Origin: Pseudoduganella armeniaca
GTDB taxonomy: Bacteria; Pseudomonadota; Gammaproteobacteria; Burkholderiales; Burkholderiaceae_D
Length of the DNA stretch: 64,000 nucleotides
Reading direction: 5' to 3'
NCBI RefSeq assembly: GCF_003028855.1
Contig: NZ_CP028324.1
Location: forward strand, 2,790,001-2,854,000
Position 1 is the first letter of the stretch. Every line of letters begins with the position of its first letter. This document shows, piece by piece, positions 8,481-16,725 of this stretch. A model generated the notes under the pieces. That model was not told where the DNA came from, did no database searches, and worked only from the letters and a program-made list of their open reading frames with translations. Made by a program: the position numbers and the translations under genes.

Positions 8481-8903
8481 CTGAATTACCTTATTGGTTG
8501 TTAGGGGTTGGTGAAACTCGAATCTGGCTCAACTTCGGGCTATCTCGGGTATCCATCGTGACACAAGGTTACCCTTGGTGGCCCGACGTCTTAAAGAAAT
8601 CATAACATAGCAATGCTAGAGTGCGCGTCCTGTTACAATTTATCATTGAAATATCGACAATTTTTTGTTGCATTGCGGAGTAAAATTCCCAGCAGCAAGA
8701 ATATCCTATTGCATAGGGGAATTCAGTGTTTCCAAGGTGCTAGACCCCTTGAAGGGTTGATCGTTCGAAGATTGTGTCGCATCTTGCATGAAACTCTAGT
8801 ACATTTTTTCCCTGGAAATATCGCGCGAGGCCTGTCGCTGATTACACCGTGCTGCGCTGTAACCATTGGTTACATTTGCGCCGCTCAGCTATCCATATGG
8901 GGC
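8481..8903. other. Intergenic region between the two PEP-CTERM genes
   Basis: No gene is supported here; an open frame over 8613-9029 runs into the next gene antisense and has no ribosome binding site. The right part of the stretch is AT-rich compared with its surroundings. It should hold the promoter of the gene at 7932-8480. One perfect 15-base palindrome, GTAACCATTGGTTAC, lies at 8859-8873 and could be an operator. Confidence 0.6.
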
Positions 8904-8929
8904 AAAAAAAAACCCGCCGAAGCGGGTTT
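8904..8929 (-). terminator. Intrinsic terminator of the second PEP-CTERM gene
   Basis: Stem AACCCGC/GCGGGTT with a 4-base loop, followed on the minus strand by nine T. Stem and loop are identical to the terminator at 7884-7908, which supports duplication of the whole unit including its 3' end. Confidence 0.9.
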
Positions 8930-8953
8930 CGGGAACTGGACCGCGCGTTCTGA

Positions 8954-9505
8954 TCAGCCCAGCTTGTTGTTGGTCTTGCGACGGGCGGTGAAGGCCAGCA
9001 GGCCGATACCGACGCCCAGCATTGCATAGGTAGCTGGCTCCGGCACTGGCGACGTCACGTTCAGGTTGCCGGCATACGAGCCGCCGGTCGCACCGTTGAT
9101 CGTGTTGCCGCTGATGGTGAAGCCGTAGTTACCGGCGCTCAGGCCTTCGACTGGATAGAACTCGATATGACCGTCGGACGTGAAGGCCGTTTCGAGGTTC
9201 GTCCGCACACCGCCCGTTTCCGAGAAGAACGTGATGTCGGTGATGCCGTAGTTGGCCAGGCGGGTACCGTCGATGTAAGTCTTGCCGACGACGGCGGTGC
9301 CGCTGATCCATGCTTGCGTGGCAGGGTCGACGGAGAACAGGAACGTGTCCGTGAACGTGCCCGCCGTGCTGTGCGTCATGCCGAACACCGCGTTGCCAGC
9401 GGCGTCGAAGGTCAGGGTTTCGTCTGCGGCTGCAACGCCGGAGGCGAGCAGACCAGCGGACAACAGGAGGGAGCCGGCTACCTTGCTAAAGAACGCTTTC
9501 TTCAT
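8954..9505 (-). CDS. PEP-CTERM sorted exported protein, FxDxF type (copy 2)
   Basis: Paralogue of the gene at 7932 with 183 residues. It has almost the same signal peptide (one residue differs in the first 27) and a VPEPATYAMLGVGIGLLAF tail ending in ARRK. The central part has diverged more than the ends, with different loops around DPATQAWISGTAV. It is expected to be exported by Sec and processed at the cell surface by an exosortase encoded elsewhere. Its function is unknown; such proteins are often linked to surface polysaccharide and biofilm. Confidence 0.9.
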   Translation of the reverse strand: MKKAFFSKVAGSLLLSAGLLASGVAAADETLTFDAAGNAVFGMTHSTAGTFTDTFLFSVDPATQAWISGTAVVGKTYIDGTRLANYGITDITFFSETGGVRTNLETAFTSDGHIEFYPVEGLSAGNYGFTISGNTINGATGGSYAGNLNVTSPVPEPATYAMLGVGIGLLAFTARRKTNNKLG

Positions 9506-9828
9506 TTGTATTACCCCTTGATTCGTTTGTTGTTACGAAAGTAGTAGCTTGACGTCAGCCGTTGCTTCCACAATACTTTCCCTGCCTGCAGAAAAAATAA
9601 GTTTACGCAACTGCTAACATTGTCAATATAACTCTGCGTGACGGCAAAATACTTTAGTAATGAAATGTGCTTGTTCACGCCAGGCCACGCGCTGCCACCC
9701 GTCCAGGGGCGCCGGTAAAAGATCAGCTAAAGTCAAGGTCAAAATTTTTCTTTTTTTCTGCAACGCGTCACATTGACGGAGGGCAAGTCCGTGCCGGCCT
9801 GCCGTTGCAGCCCATCTATAATGTACCG
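9506..9828. other. Divergent intergenic region, PEP-CTERM copy 2 / LysR
   Basis: Contains no supported gene. It is AT-richer near 9590-9660 and should carry the promoter of the minus-strand PEP-CTERM gene and that of the LysR gene. A LysR-type regulator often binds such a divergent region, but I see no clean T-N11-A palindrome that I would call its site. Confidence 0.5.
9817..9822 (+). promoter_or_regulatory. Candidate -10 box of the LysR gene
   Basis: A perfect TATAAT lies 6 bases before the ATG at 9829, so transcription would begin at or next to the A of the start codon. No ribosome binding site precedes the ATG. The expected -35 position (about 9794-9799) reads CCGGCC, which is poor, so the call is tentative. 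Confidence 0.35.
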
Positions 9829-10725
9829 ATGGATATACATTCCGACGACCTGAAAACCTTTGTCGCCGTAATCGACAGCGGTTCGCTCAGCGCGGCGGCC
9901 GTACACCTGGGCCAGACCACGTCCGGCGTCAGCCGTGCCTTGTCGCGGCTCGAGGACAAATTGCAGACCTCGCTGCTGACGCGCACCACCCGCCGCATGG
10001 AGCTGACGGAAGAGGGCCAGTTGTTCCTTGACCGGGCACGCCAGATCCTCGCCGCGCTGGAAGAGGTGGAGGAAAGCATCCGCATCCGCCGCCAGCGACC
10101 GGCCGGGCGCCTGTGCGTGGACGCGGCCTCGCCCTTCATGTTGCACTGCATCGTGCCGCACGTCGGAGAATTTCGCGCGCTGTTCCCGCAGATCCGGCTC
10201 GAGTTGACCAGCAACGACCAGATCGCGGACCTGATCGAGCACCGCACCGACATCGCGATCCGCATCGGCACCCTGCAGGATTCGACCTTGCACGCGCGTG
10301 CATTGCCGGCCAGTCCCTTGCACGTGCTGGCCAGTCCGGACTACCTGGCCCGCCACGGCACGCCGGCCGACCCGGGACAACTGGCGGCGCACACCTTGCT
10401 TGGTTTCGTCCAGTACGAGCCCGGCAACGCCTGGCCACTGCGCCATGCCGACGCCGACGCGCTGCAGGTGACGCCGGCGCTGGCCGCCTCCAGCGGCGAG
10501 ACATTGCGGCAACTGGCACTGGCGGGACAGGGCATCGCCTGCCTGGCCGACTTCATGACGCGTGCCGACATCGCGGCGGGCCGCCTGGTGCCGCTGCTGG
10601 CAGCGTTCAACAGCGGCTACCGCCAGCAGATCCACGCTGTGTACTACCGCAATACCCAGCTGGCCCAGCGTATCAGCTGCTTTCTCGACTTCCTGCAAGA
10701 GAAACTGCGCCAGCACGCGCCGTAG
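9829..10725 (+). CDS. LysR-family transcriptional regulator
   Basis: DNA-binding regulator of 298 residues. An N-terminal winged helix-turn-helix spans about residues 1-60 (DLKTFVAVIDSGSLSAAAV, then QTTSGVSRALSRLEDKL). The effector-binding domain with its two alpha/beta lobes follows from about residue 90. The sequence resembles the large LysR group related to CrgA/DsdC-like oxidative or aromatic regulators, but the effector cannot be read from sequence. I chose the ATG at 9829 because it begins the canonical N-terminus (MDIHSDDLKTF); an upstream in-frame extension to 9667 has no family match. Confidence 0.9.
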   Translation: MDIHSDDLKTFVAVIDSGSLSAAAVHLGQTTSGVSRALSRLEDKLQTSLLTRTTRRMELTEEGQLFLDRARQILAALEEVEESIRIRRQRPAGRLCVDAASPFMLHCIVPHVGEFRALFPQIRLELTSNDQIADLIEHRTDIAIRIGTLQDSTLHARALPASPLHVLASPDYLARHGTPADPGQLAAHTLLGFVQYEPGNAWPLRHADADALQVTPALAASSGETLRQLALAGQGIACLADFMTRADIAAGRLVPLLAAFNSGYRQQIHAVYYRNTQLAQRISCFLDFLQEKLRQHAP

Positions 10726-10824
10726 GTGCAGTCCCACAATGACGAGAGCCGAGCGCCATATGCCTTTGTTCGCTGGCGCACGGTGGCGCTGCCTGCGCGA
10801 CCATAAGATGGAGGTGCGTGATTG

Positions 10825-10983
10825 ATGCGCGATGCAACGAATCAGAAGAAGCGAAGCAAAGCCGCTCGTCCGCAGGCAAGCCGGTCGCCTCAAGCGCCGG
10901 CACCAGAATTCATGGCCAGACCCGCGCCCACGCACTTCGAGGCAGAACCCCTGGCTGACAATCGTACTAGGAGGTCATCATGA
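10825..10983 (+). CDS. Very small basic protein, 52 residues
   Basis: Product MRDATNQKKRSKAARPQAS and onward, 52 residues, rich in Arg, Lys, Ala and Pro, with no domain I recognise. Support comes from signals rather than homology: GGAGGTG at 10811-10817 lies 8 bases before the ATG, and its stop overlaps the next start in an ATGA arrangement. The composition suggests a disordered, possibly nucleic-acid-binding peptide. It could also be a chance frame. Confidence 0.45.
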   Translation: MRDATNQKKRSKAARPQASRSPQAPAPEFMARPAPTHFEAEPLADNRTRRSS

Positions 10984-11141
10984 CGACAGCACAAACGAAT
11001 CATCCTTCGAAGGAAATGGTGCGTGAGTATCTGGAACGCAGGACGCAGGACGTGCAGCCGCCACCCACCCCGGAGGAGATCCGCCGGCAATTGGGCTGGG
11101 GCCTCGTCATGTTCGATGAAAAGCCGGATTACCGGTCCTAA
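10980..11141 (+). CDS. Very small hypothetical protein, 53 residues
   Basis: Starts MTTAQTNHPSKEMVREYLER and ends EEIRRQLGWGLVMFDEKPD plus YRS. A strong AGGAGG sits 5 bases before the ATG, and the start overlaps the preceding stop. The core is predicted helical with a conserved-looking hydrophobic end (LGWGLVMFDE). I do not know its function. It is the middle gene of a three-gene set of similar size, followed 16 bases later by the next one. Confidence 0.65.
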   Translation: MTTAQTNHPSKEMVREYLERRTQDVQPPPTPEEIRRQLGWGLVMFDEKPDYRS

Positions 11142-11157
11142 CCACAAGGAGAACAGC

Positions 11158-11325
11158 ATGACCAAACGTATCGGCAACAAGGATATCGCCCAGCATCGCA
11201 GCAAGGAGGAGAAAAAGCGCGTGCGCGCCTCCAACATCGCGATGGAAGCGGAGAAGAAAGCCATTGCCGCCGCCAAGTACCGCAATCAGGTGAAAGGCCG
11301 TCCGGCTCCCGCCGCCCAGGCCTGA
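11158..11325 (+). CDS. Very small charged helical protein, 55 residues
   Basis: Lys/Arg/Glu/Ala-rich product (MTKRIGNKDIAQHRSKEEKK and onward) that should form one long helix; no cysteines and no signal peptide. AAGGAG precedes the ATG at 11158. A good intrinsic terminator follows 20 bases after the stop, which marks this as the last gene of a small operon. Function unknown; a nucleic-acid-associated role would fit the charge but is only a guess. Confidence 0.65.
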   Translation: MTKRIGNKDIAQHRSKEEKKRVRASNIAMEAEKKAIAAAKYRNQVKGRPAPAAQA

Positions 11326-11345
11326 TTCCGGCGCTGGCGATCATG

Positions 11346-11380
11346 CAGCCCACCGTGCGCGGTGGGCTGTTTGTTTTTGT
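11346..11380 (+). terminator. Intrinsic terminator of the small-gene operon
   Basis: Stem CAGCCCACCG / CGGTGGGCTG with a short loop at 11346-11369, then TTTGTTTTT. It lies directly after the 55-residue gene on the same strand. Confidence 0.88.
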
Positions 11381-11531
11381 GGCCAGCCTTGCCGCCTGCC
11401 GCCCGCCTGGCGCTGTTCGCCGCCGTCGCCGTCGTTCGCCGGTACCTTTCCGCAGTCCGCCGAAAAGCGATTGGCATGCCTTTTCTTCCGGCGTATCGTT
11501 GCCGCATTCGACAAGGCAACCGGAGCACGCC

Positions 11532-11909
11532 ATGCACAGCACCACCCTGCACGCCACACACCGCCAGCGCCGCCAGGTAATCTGGGGCCTGACCCTGGTC
11601 GTCTTCGGCGTCGCCTACCTGCTGCAGCGCGACGACGATGCCGCCGTCGCCCGACTGTGGCAGTACTGGCCGTGGGTACTGGTGGCCTTCGGCGCGAACA
11701 GCATGCTGCCGCCTACCGACGGGCGCCGCTTCGTCGACGGCCTCTCGCAGGTATTGTTCGGCGCCTGGTTCTGGGTTACCTGGGAAGGCTGGTGGGGCCT
11801 CACCTTCAGCAACAGCTGGCCGCTGCTGATCATCGTCGCTGGACTCGGCATGGCACTGCAGCCGCTGGCGAACCGCTATTTCCCCCGCCGTCACGAGGAG
11901 CAGTCATGA
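11532..11909 (+). CDS. LiaF-type transmembrane-domain protein
   Basis: Inner-membrane protein of 125 residues with three or four hydrophobic segments (VIWGLTLVVFGVAYLL, WPWVLVAFGANSML, VLFGAWFWVTWEGWW and WPLLIIVAGLGMAL). The pattern of an opening 'xxWGLxLxxxGxxxLL' helix followed by YWPW is that of the LiaF N-terminal membrane domain (formerly DUF5668). In Bacillus, LiaF holds a cell-envelope-stress two-component system in check. Its stop overlaps the next gene by ATGA, and a LytS/LytR-like pair follows, so it may modulate that pair (inference). Confidence 0.8.
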   Translation: MHSTTLHATHRQRRQVIWGLTLVVFGVAYLLQRDDDAAVARLWQYWPWVLVAFGANSMLPPTDGRRFVDGLSQVLFGAWFWVTWEGWWGLTFSNSWPLLIIVAGLGMALQPLANRYFPRRHEEQS

Positions 11910-12624
11910 ACCACAAATCCAACGGCCAGCATGCGCGTGCCCAGGTCGTCGTCGGCCTGGCCGTCATCGCCATCGGCTTCCTGTTCCTGTTCGATAACCT
12001 GGGCTGGCTGGACATCGAACTGGGCATGCAGTTCTGGCCCATCGTGCTGATCGCCGCTGGCGTGCTGCGGCTGTCGCAAGGGCGCTCGGGCCGGGCGGCG
12101 TCGTCGGCGCCGCGCTGGTGCTGGTCGGCGTGCTGTTGCTGCTGCGAGCCCTGGGACTGCTGTCTATCGGCTGGGACGTGCTGGCCCCCGCGTTCCTGAT
12201 CGGCGGCGGTGTCTTGTTGCTGCTGCGCTCCGCCGGCCGCGGCCGGGCGGCTGCCGCACCCGGCGTGCGCCTGGAAAAGGACGGCGACGGCGCCAGCGAC
12301 GACATGGTGAACGTCCTGGCGCTGCTGGGCGGCCATCGCCGCCGCATGTCCACGCCGCACTTCCGCGGCGGCGAGATCACCGTCATCATGGCCGGTTGCG
12401 ACCTCGACCTGCGCGAGGCGTCGATCGACAGCGTCGCCGTGCTGCAGGTATTCGCGCTGATGGGCGGCATCAACATCAAGGTGCCGACCGACTGGACGGT
12501 GGAGCTGGAAGGCATGCCGGTGCTGGGCGGCTTCGAGGATACGACGCTGCATCCGCGCGATGCCGGCAAGCGGCTGATCGTGCGCGGGTACGCCATCATG
12601 GGCGGGCTGGACCTGCGCAACTGA
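11906..12624 (+). pseudogene. LiaF-family membrane protein, split by a frameshift
   Basis: The N-terminal part (from MNHKSNGQHARAQVVVGLAV) holds two LiaF-type membrane helices in one frame up to about 12080. The rest (GVVGAALVLVGVLLLLRALG, then a soluble LiaF-like C-terminal domain ending KRLIVRGYAIMGGLDLRN) is in the -1 frame. The total of 719 bases is one short of a multiple of three, so a single missing base in the G/C-rich stretch around 12080-12110 would restore a protein of about 239 residues. The C-terminal domain is the beta-rich 'cell-wall-active antibiotic response' type. Sequencing error, true inactivation, or -1 ribosomal slippage are all possible. The stop overlaps the kinase start. 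Confidence 0.8.
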
Positions 12625-13702
12625 TGCAGGGACCGTTGTCGAGCCGGCGCGGCGCGCTGCTGTACTTGAGCGCCTGGGTGTGCCTGGGCATGGCGCTGGG
12701 CGCCGTGTGCGCGGCGCTGGCCTCCACGCGGCTGGTGAACGGCCTGCTGTTCGCACTGCCGACCACACCGGTGTACGGCATCGCCGCCGGCTTTTCGACC
12801 CACTATCTGTGCCGCGCCAATCCGCTCGGGGCGCGCCCGGCGCCGCTGATCATCGTCATGCTGGCCGCGGCGGCGATCCTGGCCGGCTTCATGTGGCTGG
12901 CCGTGCTGCAGGGCTGGAACGAGTTGTGCCAGGGCCTGGGCGTGACATGGGCCGGGTTGCCGGTCGGCGCCGAGCTGTCGGCCCTGCTGTTCGCGCTGGG
13001 CGCGTTGTTGTACGGCCTGCTGGCAGCCATCAACTACCTGGCCATCGAGGCCGGCCGCGCGCGCAATGCGGAACGCGGCGCGCTGGAGGCACGGGTCGCG
13101 GCGCAGGACGCGGAGCTGCGCATGCTGCGCACCCAGGTCGATCCGCACTTCCTGTTCAACAGCTTGAATTCCATCAGCGCGCTGACGTCGCAGGACCCGC
13201 GCGCGGCGCGCGACATGACCTTGCAGCTGGCCAGCTTCTGCCGCCACAGCCTGGGCCTGGCCGGCCAGGACAAGGTGACGCTGGAGCAGGAGATGACGCT
13301 GATCCGGCACTTCCTGGCCATCGAGAAGGTGCGCTTCGGCGCGCGGCTGGTGACGGAGGAAGCCCTGGAAAAAGGCGCGCTGGCCTGCCTGGTGCCGCCG
13401 ATGATCATCCAGCCGCTGGTGGAGAACGCGGTCAAGCACGGCATCGGCCAGCTGCCCGAGGGCGGCCTGCTGCTGGTGGCGGCGTGGCGCGAGGGCCGGG
13501 GACGGCGACCCGCCTGCGCATCACGGTCAGTAACGCCGTCGACGAGCAGGCCAAGGGCGGCGGCGCCGGCGGCATCGGCCTGGCGAACGTGCGCCAGCGC
13601 CTGGCGTGCGCCTATCCGAACGCCGCGACGATTGCCTGGAAGCGCGAGGACGGCACCTTCACCGTCGACATCGCGCTGCCGGCCCAGACCAGGGAGGGCT
13701 GA
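12624..13702 (+). pseudogene. LytS/YehU-type sensor histidine kinase, split by a frameshift
   Basis: Membrane kinase with about four N-terminal helices, a coiled linker, and the His_kinase signature QVDPHFLFNSLNSISAL (the histidine, near residue 174, is the phosphorylation site). The N-box MIIQPLVENAVKHGI is present. After about 13495 the ATPase end continues in the -1 frame (RLRITVSNAVDEQ, then GGIGLANVRQRL). The total of 1079 bases is one short of a multiple of three; the break lies near GGGCCGGGGACGG at 13494-13506. If repaired it would be a normal kinase of about 359 residues. The response regulator gene follows 1 base after the stop, so the two form a pair. Confidence 0.85.
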
Positions 13703-13703
13703 C

Positions 13704-14450
13704 GTGAACACCCCGATCCGCACCGTCATCGTGGACGACGAACCGCTGGCGCGCGCCATCATGCGCGAGTACCTGGCGGCGCATGCCGACGTGGCCATCG
13801 TGGCCGAATGCGGCAACGGCTTCGAGGCCGTCAAGGCCATCGCGGAGCTGGCGCCGGACCTGGTGCTGCTCGATATCCAGATGCCCCGGCTGGACGGCTT
13901 CGAAGTGGTGGAGCTGGCCGGCACGCGCACCGGCACGCGCTTCATCTTCGCCACCGCGTTCGACCAGCACGCCATCCGCGCCTTCGAGGTGCGCGCGCTC
14001 GACTACCTGCTGAAACCCTTCAGCCAGCAGCGCTTCGACCAGGCGCTGGACCATGTGCGAGCCACCCTCGCGACACCGGCACCCGCGCTGCAGGGGCTGG
14101 GCCGGGCGGCCGCGCCGGGCCAGCCGCTCGAGCGCGTGCTGATCCGCGACGGCGCCCGCGTCCACGTGATCGCCTGCGACACGATCGACTGCGTGCGCGC
14201 CCAGGACGACTACGTGGAGATCCGCGCCGGCGGCAAGGCCTACCTGAAGAACCAGGCGCTGTCCGAGCTGGAAGGGCAGCTGGACGGGCGCAGCTTCCTG
14301 CGCGTGCATCGTTCCTGGCTGGTCAATATCGAGGCCGTGGCCCGCATCGAGCAGGCCACGCGCGACAGCCACGTGGCCGTGCTGCGCGACGGCAGCCGCA
14401 TTCCCGTCAGCCGCGCCGGCTACCAGAAGCTGCGCGCGGCGATCAGCTGA
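13704..14450 (+). CDS. LytTR-family response regulator
   Basis: DNA-binding regulator of 248 residues. The receiver domain covers about 1-120, with VDDEPLAR acidic residues, the phospho-acceptor aspartate in LVLLDIQMP, and the conserved lysine in LKPF. A LytTR DNA-binding domain covers about 140-248 (DDYVEIRAGGKAYL, then SFLRVHRSWLVNIEAV). The GTG at 13704 is chosen because AGGGAGGG lies 6 bases upstream and the protein then starts right at the receiver fold. It pairs with the kinase before it. Its last 8 bases overlap the convergent helicase gene. Confidence 0.92.
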   Translation: MNTPIRTVIVDDEPLARAIMREYLAAHADVAIVAECGNGFEAVKAIAELAPDLVLLDIQMPRLDGFEVVELAGTRTGTRFIFATAFDQHAIRAFEVRALDYLLKPFSQQRFDQALDHVRATLATPAPALQGLGRAAAPGQPLERVLIRDGARVHVIACDTIDCVRAQDDYVEIRAGGKAYLKNQALSELEGQLDGRSFLRVHRSWLVNIEAVARIEQATRDSHVAVLRDGSRIPVSRAGYQKLRAAIS

Positions 14451-16725
14451 CGGCGGGGCCGATGCGCCACCACGCCGGCAGCAGCGCCTGGATCTCCGGC
14501 CGGCCGAAGCGGTCGTCGATCAGGTGCACGGTGCCGCGGTCGGTGCTGGTACGGATCACCCGGCCCGCCGCCTGCACCACCTTCTGCAGGCCCGGATACA
14601 GGTAGGTGTAGTCGTAGCCGGCGCCGAAGATCGCGTCCATGCGCCGGCGGATACCCTCGTTGACGGGGTTCAGCTGCGGCAGGCCCAGCGTGGCGACGAA
14701 GGCGCCGATCAGCCGCGCGCCCGGCAGGTCGATGCCTTCGCCGAACGCGCCGCCCAGCACGGCGAAGCCGATGCCCTGGCCGTCGGCCGTGAAGCGGGCC
14801 AGGAAGGCGTCGCGCGCGTCTTCGTCCATGCCGCGCGCCTGGCGCCACACCGGCACGGCAGGATGGCGCGCCTCGAACAGGTCGGCCGCCTTTTCCATGT
14901 AGTCGAAGCTGCTGAAGAAGGCCAGGTAGTTGCCGGGCTGGCGTTCGTACTGCGCGCCCATCAGCGCCGCGATGGGCGCGAGCGAGCGGTCGCGGTGCTG
15001 CCAGCGCGTCGAGATGTGGCTGGCCACGTGCACCGCCAGCTGGTCGGCGGCGAACGGCGAGGCGACGTCCACCCACGCAGTATCGGCCGGCATGCCCAAG
15101 GTGTCGGCGTAGTAGTTCCAGGGGCTTAACGTGGCCGAGAACAACGCCACGGAGCGGGCCGCGGCAAAGCGCGGCTGCAGGAACGGCGCCGGCACGATAT
15201 TGCGCAGGCACAGCGTGGAGCCGCGCTTGCCGGCGCGCGAGGTCGTCAAGGTCACGTCGAACAGCGAGTGCTCGCCGAAGCTTTCCGCCAGCCGGGCGAA
15301 ATGCAGGCCATGGAAATAGAAATCCAGCACGTCGGCATCGAACCAGGCCGGGTTTTCCGCGAGGTAGTCGCCGATCGCCGTCGTCGCCGTCTGCAAGGCA
15401 CCCATGAATTTTTCCGGCAGCGCCTCCAGTGCCCGGTAGTCCTCGTCCTGATCCTTCTCCAGCGCCAGCCACTGGCGGTGCACCCGGTCGAGCGGCTTGG
15501 CCAGCGCCGCCGGCGCCGTCTTGCGCAGCACGCGCAAGGTGCCGTGTTCCAGTTCGGCCGAGTACATGGCGCGGGCGCGCGACACCATATTGTGCGCTTC
15601 GTCCACCAGCACGGCCACGCGCCAGTCGTTCAACACCGTCAGGGAGTGCAGCAGGGCGGAGAAGTCGAAATAATAGTTGTAGTCGCCCACGATCACATCG
15701 GCCCAGCGTGCCAGTTCGCTTTGCAGGTAGTAGGGGCAGACATCGTGCGCCAGCGCCGCCGCGCGCACCGAGGCCCGGTCCAGCAGCGGCAGTTGCAGCG
15801 CCGCGGCGCGCGCCGCCGGCAGGCGATCGTAGAAGCCGCGCGCCAGCGGGCAGGCTTCGCCGTGGCATGCCTGGTCCGGATGCTCGCAGGCGCGGCTCTT
15901 GGCGGTCAGCTCCAGCGTGCGCAGCGGCAGCAGCGGCGCGGCCTCGCGCAGGCGCGTGACCGCGTCCAGCGCCATCTGCCGGCCGGAGGTCTTCGCGGCC
16001 AGGAAGAAGATCTTGTCCAGCCCGTGCTGGGGCGCGGCCTTCAGCAGCGGGAACAGGCTGCCGATGCTCTTGCCGATGCCGGTGGGCGCCTGCGCCAGCA
16101 GCGCGCACGCACGGCTGCTGGCCTTGAACATGGCCTCGGCCAGTTCGCGCTGGCCGGGCCGGAACGCGGCATGGGGGAAGGCCAGGGCCGCCAGTTGCGC
16201 GTCGCGCGCCGTGCGGTGCGCCAGCTCCTGCTCGGCCCAATCGACGAAGGCGGCGCACTGTGCCTCGAACACGGCGCGCAGCGCGGCGGCGTCATGCTGC
16301 TCGGCCAGCACCGTCTCCTTCTGGCTGCCGATGTCGAAGTAGACCAGCGCCAGGCGCACGCTTGCCAGGGCGCGCGCCTGGCACAGCAGGTGGCCATACA
16401 CCTTCAGCTGGGCCCAGTGCAGGGCGCGGTGGTTGGCCGGCATGCGCGCCAGGTCGCCGCGGTAGGTCTTGACTTCCTCCAGCTGGTTGGCGCGCGGATC
16501 GTAGCCGTCGGCGCGGCCGCGCACGTGCAGCGGGCCCCACTGGCCGGACAAGGCGATCTCGCGCTCATAAGTCTCGTCGCGCCGCGCGCCGACGACGGCA
16601 TGGCCGGCGATGCCTTCCTGCGCCGTCGGCGAGGGCGTGAAGCGCAGATCGAGATCGCCCGCCTTGGCCGTGAACTCGCACAGTGCGCGCACGGCCACGG
16701 TGTAGCGCGGCCCCGGGTCGGTCAC
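14443..16725 (-). CDS. XPD/DinG-like DNA helicase with N-terminal nuclease-like domain
   Basis: ATP-dependent DNA helicase of 760 residues. Near the N-terminus GRADGYDP and LEEVKTYRG have the spacing of a PD-(D/E)XK nuclease core. Walker A is APTGIGKS (about residue 215). Cysteines in RACEHPDQACHGEACPL plus one in HDVCPYYL match the [4Fe-4S] cluster of the XPD family. Walker B is VDEAHNM, and the last motifs include QAAGRVIRT. The GTG at 16725 makes a GTGA overlap with the upstream nuclease stop; an ATG at 16734 is also possible. It forms an operon with the FAN1-like gene behind a LexA-type box, so a role in repair of crosslinked or stalled DNA is likely. Confidence 0.9.
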   Translation of the reverse strand: MTDPGPRYTVAVRALCEFTAKAGDLDLRFTPSPTAQEGIAGHAVVGARRDETYEREIALSGQWGPLHVRGRADGYDPRANQLEEVKTYRGDLARMPANHRALHWAQLKVYGHLLCQARALASVRLALVYFDIGSQKETVLAEQHDAAALRAVFEAQCAAFVDWAEQELAHRTARDAQLAALAFPHAAFRPGQRELAEAMFKASSRACALLAQAPTGIGKSIGSLFPLLKAAPQHGLDKIFFLAAKTSGRQMALDAVTRLREAAPLLPLRTLELTAKSRACEHPDQACHGEACPLARGFYDRLPAARAAALQLPLLDRASVRAAALAHDVCPYYLQSELARWADVIVGDYNYYFDFSALLHSLTVLNDWRVAVLVDEAHNMVSRARAMYSAELEHGTLRVLRKTAPAALAKPLDRVHRQWLALEKDQDEDYRALEALPEKFMGALQTATTAIGDYLAENPAWFDADVLDFYFHGLHFARLAESFGEHSLFDVTLTTSRAGKRGSTLCLRNIVPAPFLQPRFAAARSVALFSATLSPWNYYADTLGMPADTAWVDVASPFAADQLAVHVASHISTRWQHRDRSLAPIAALMGAQYERQPGNYLAFFSSFDYMEKAADLFEARHPAVPVWRQARGMDEDARDAFLARFTADGQGIGFAVLGGAFGEGIDLPGARLIGAFVATLGLPQLNPVNEGIRRRMDAIFGAGYDYTYLYPGLQKVVQAAGRVIRTSTDRGTVHLIDDRFGRPEIQALLPAWWRIGPAVS

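Noticed and set aside
8613..9029. Plus-strand frame between the PEP-CTERM genes
   Set aside because: Enters the second PEP-CTERM gene antisense and crosses its terminator; no ribosome binding site.
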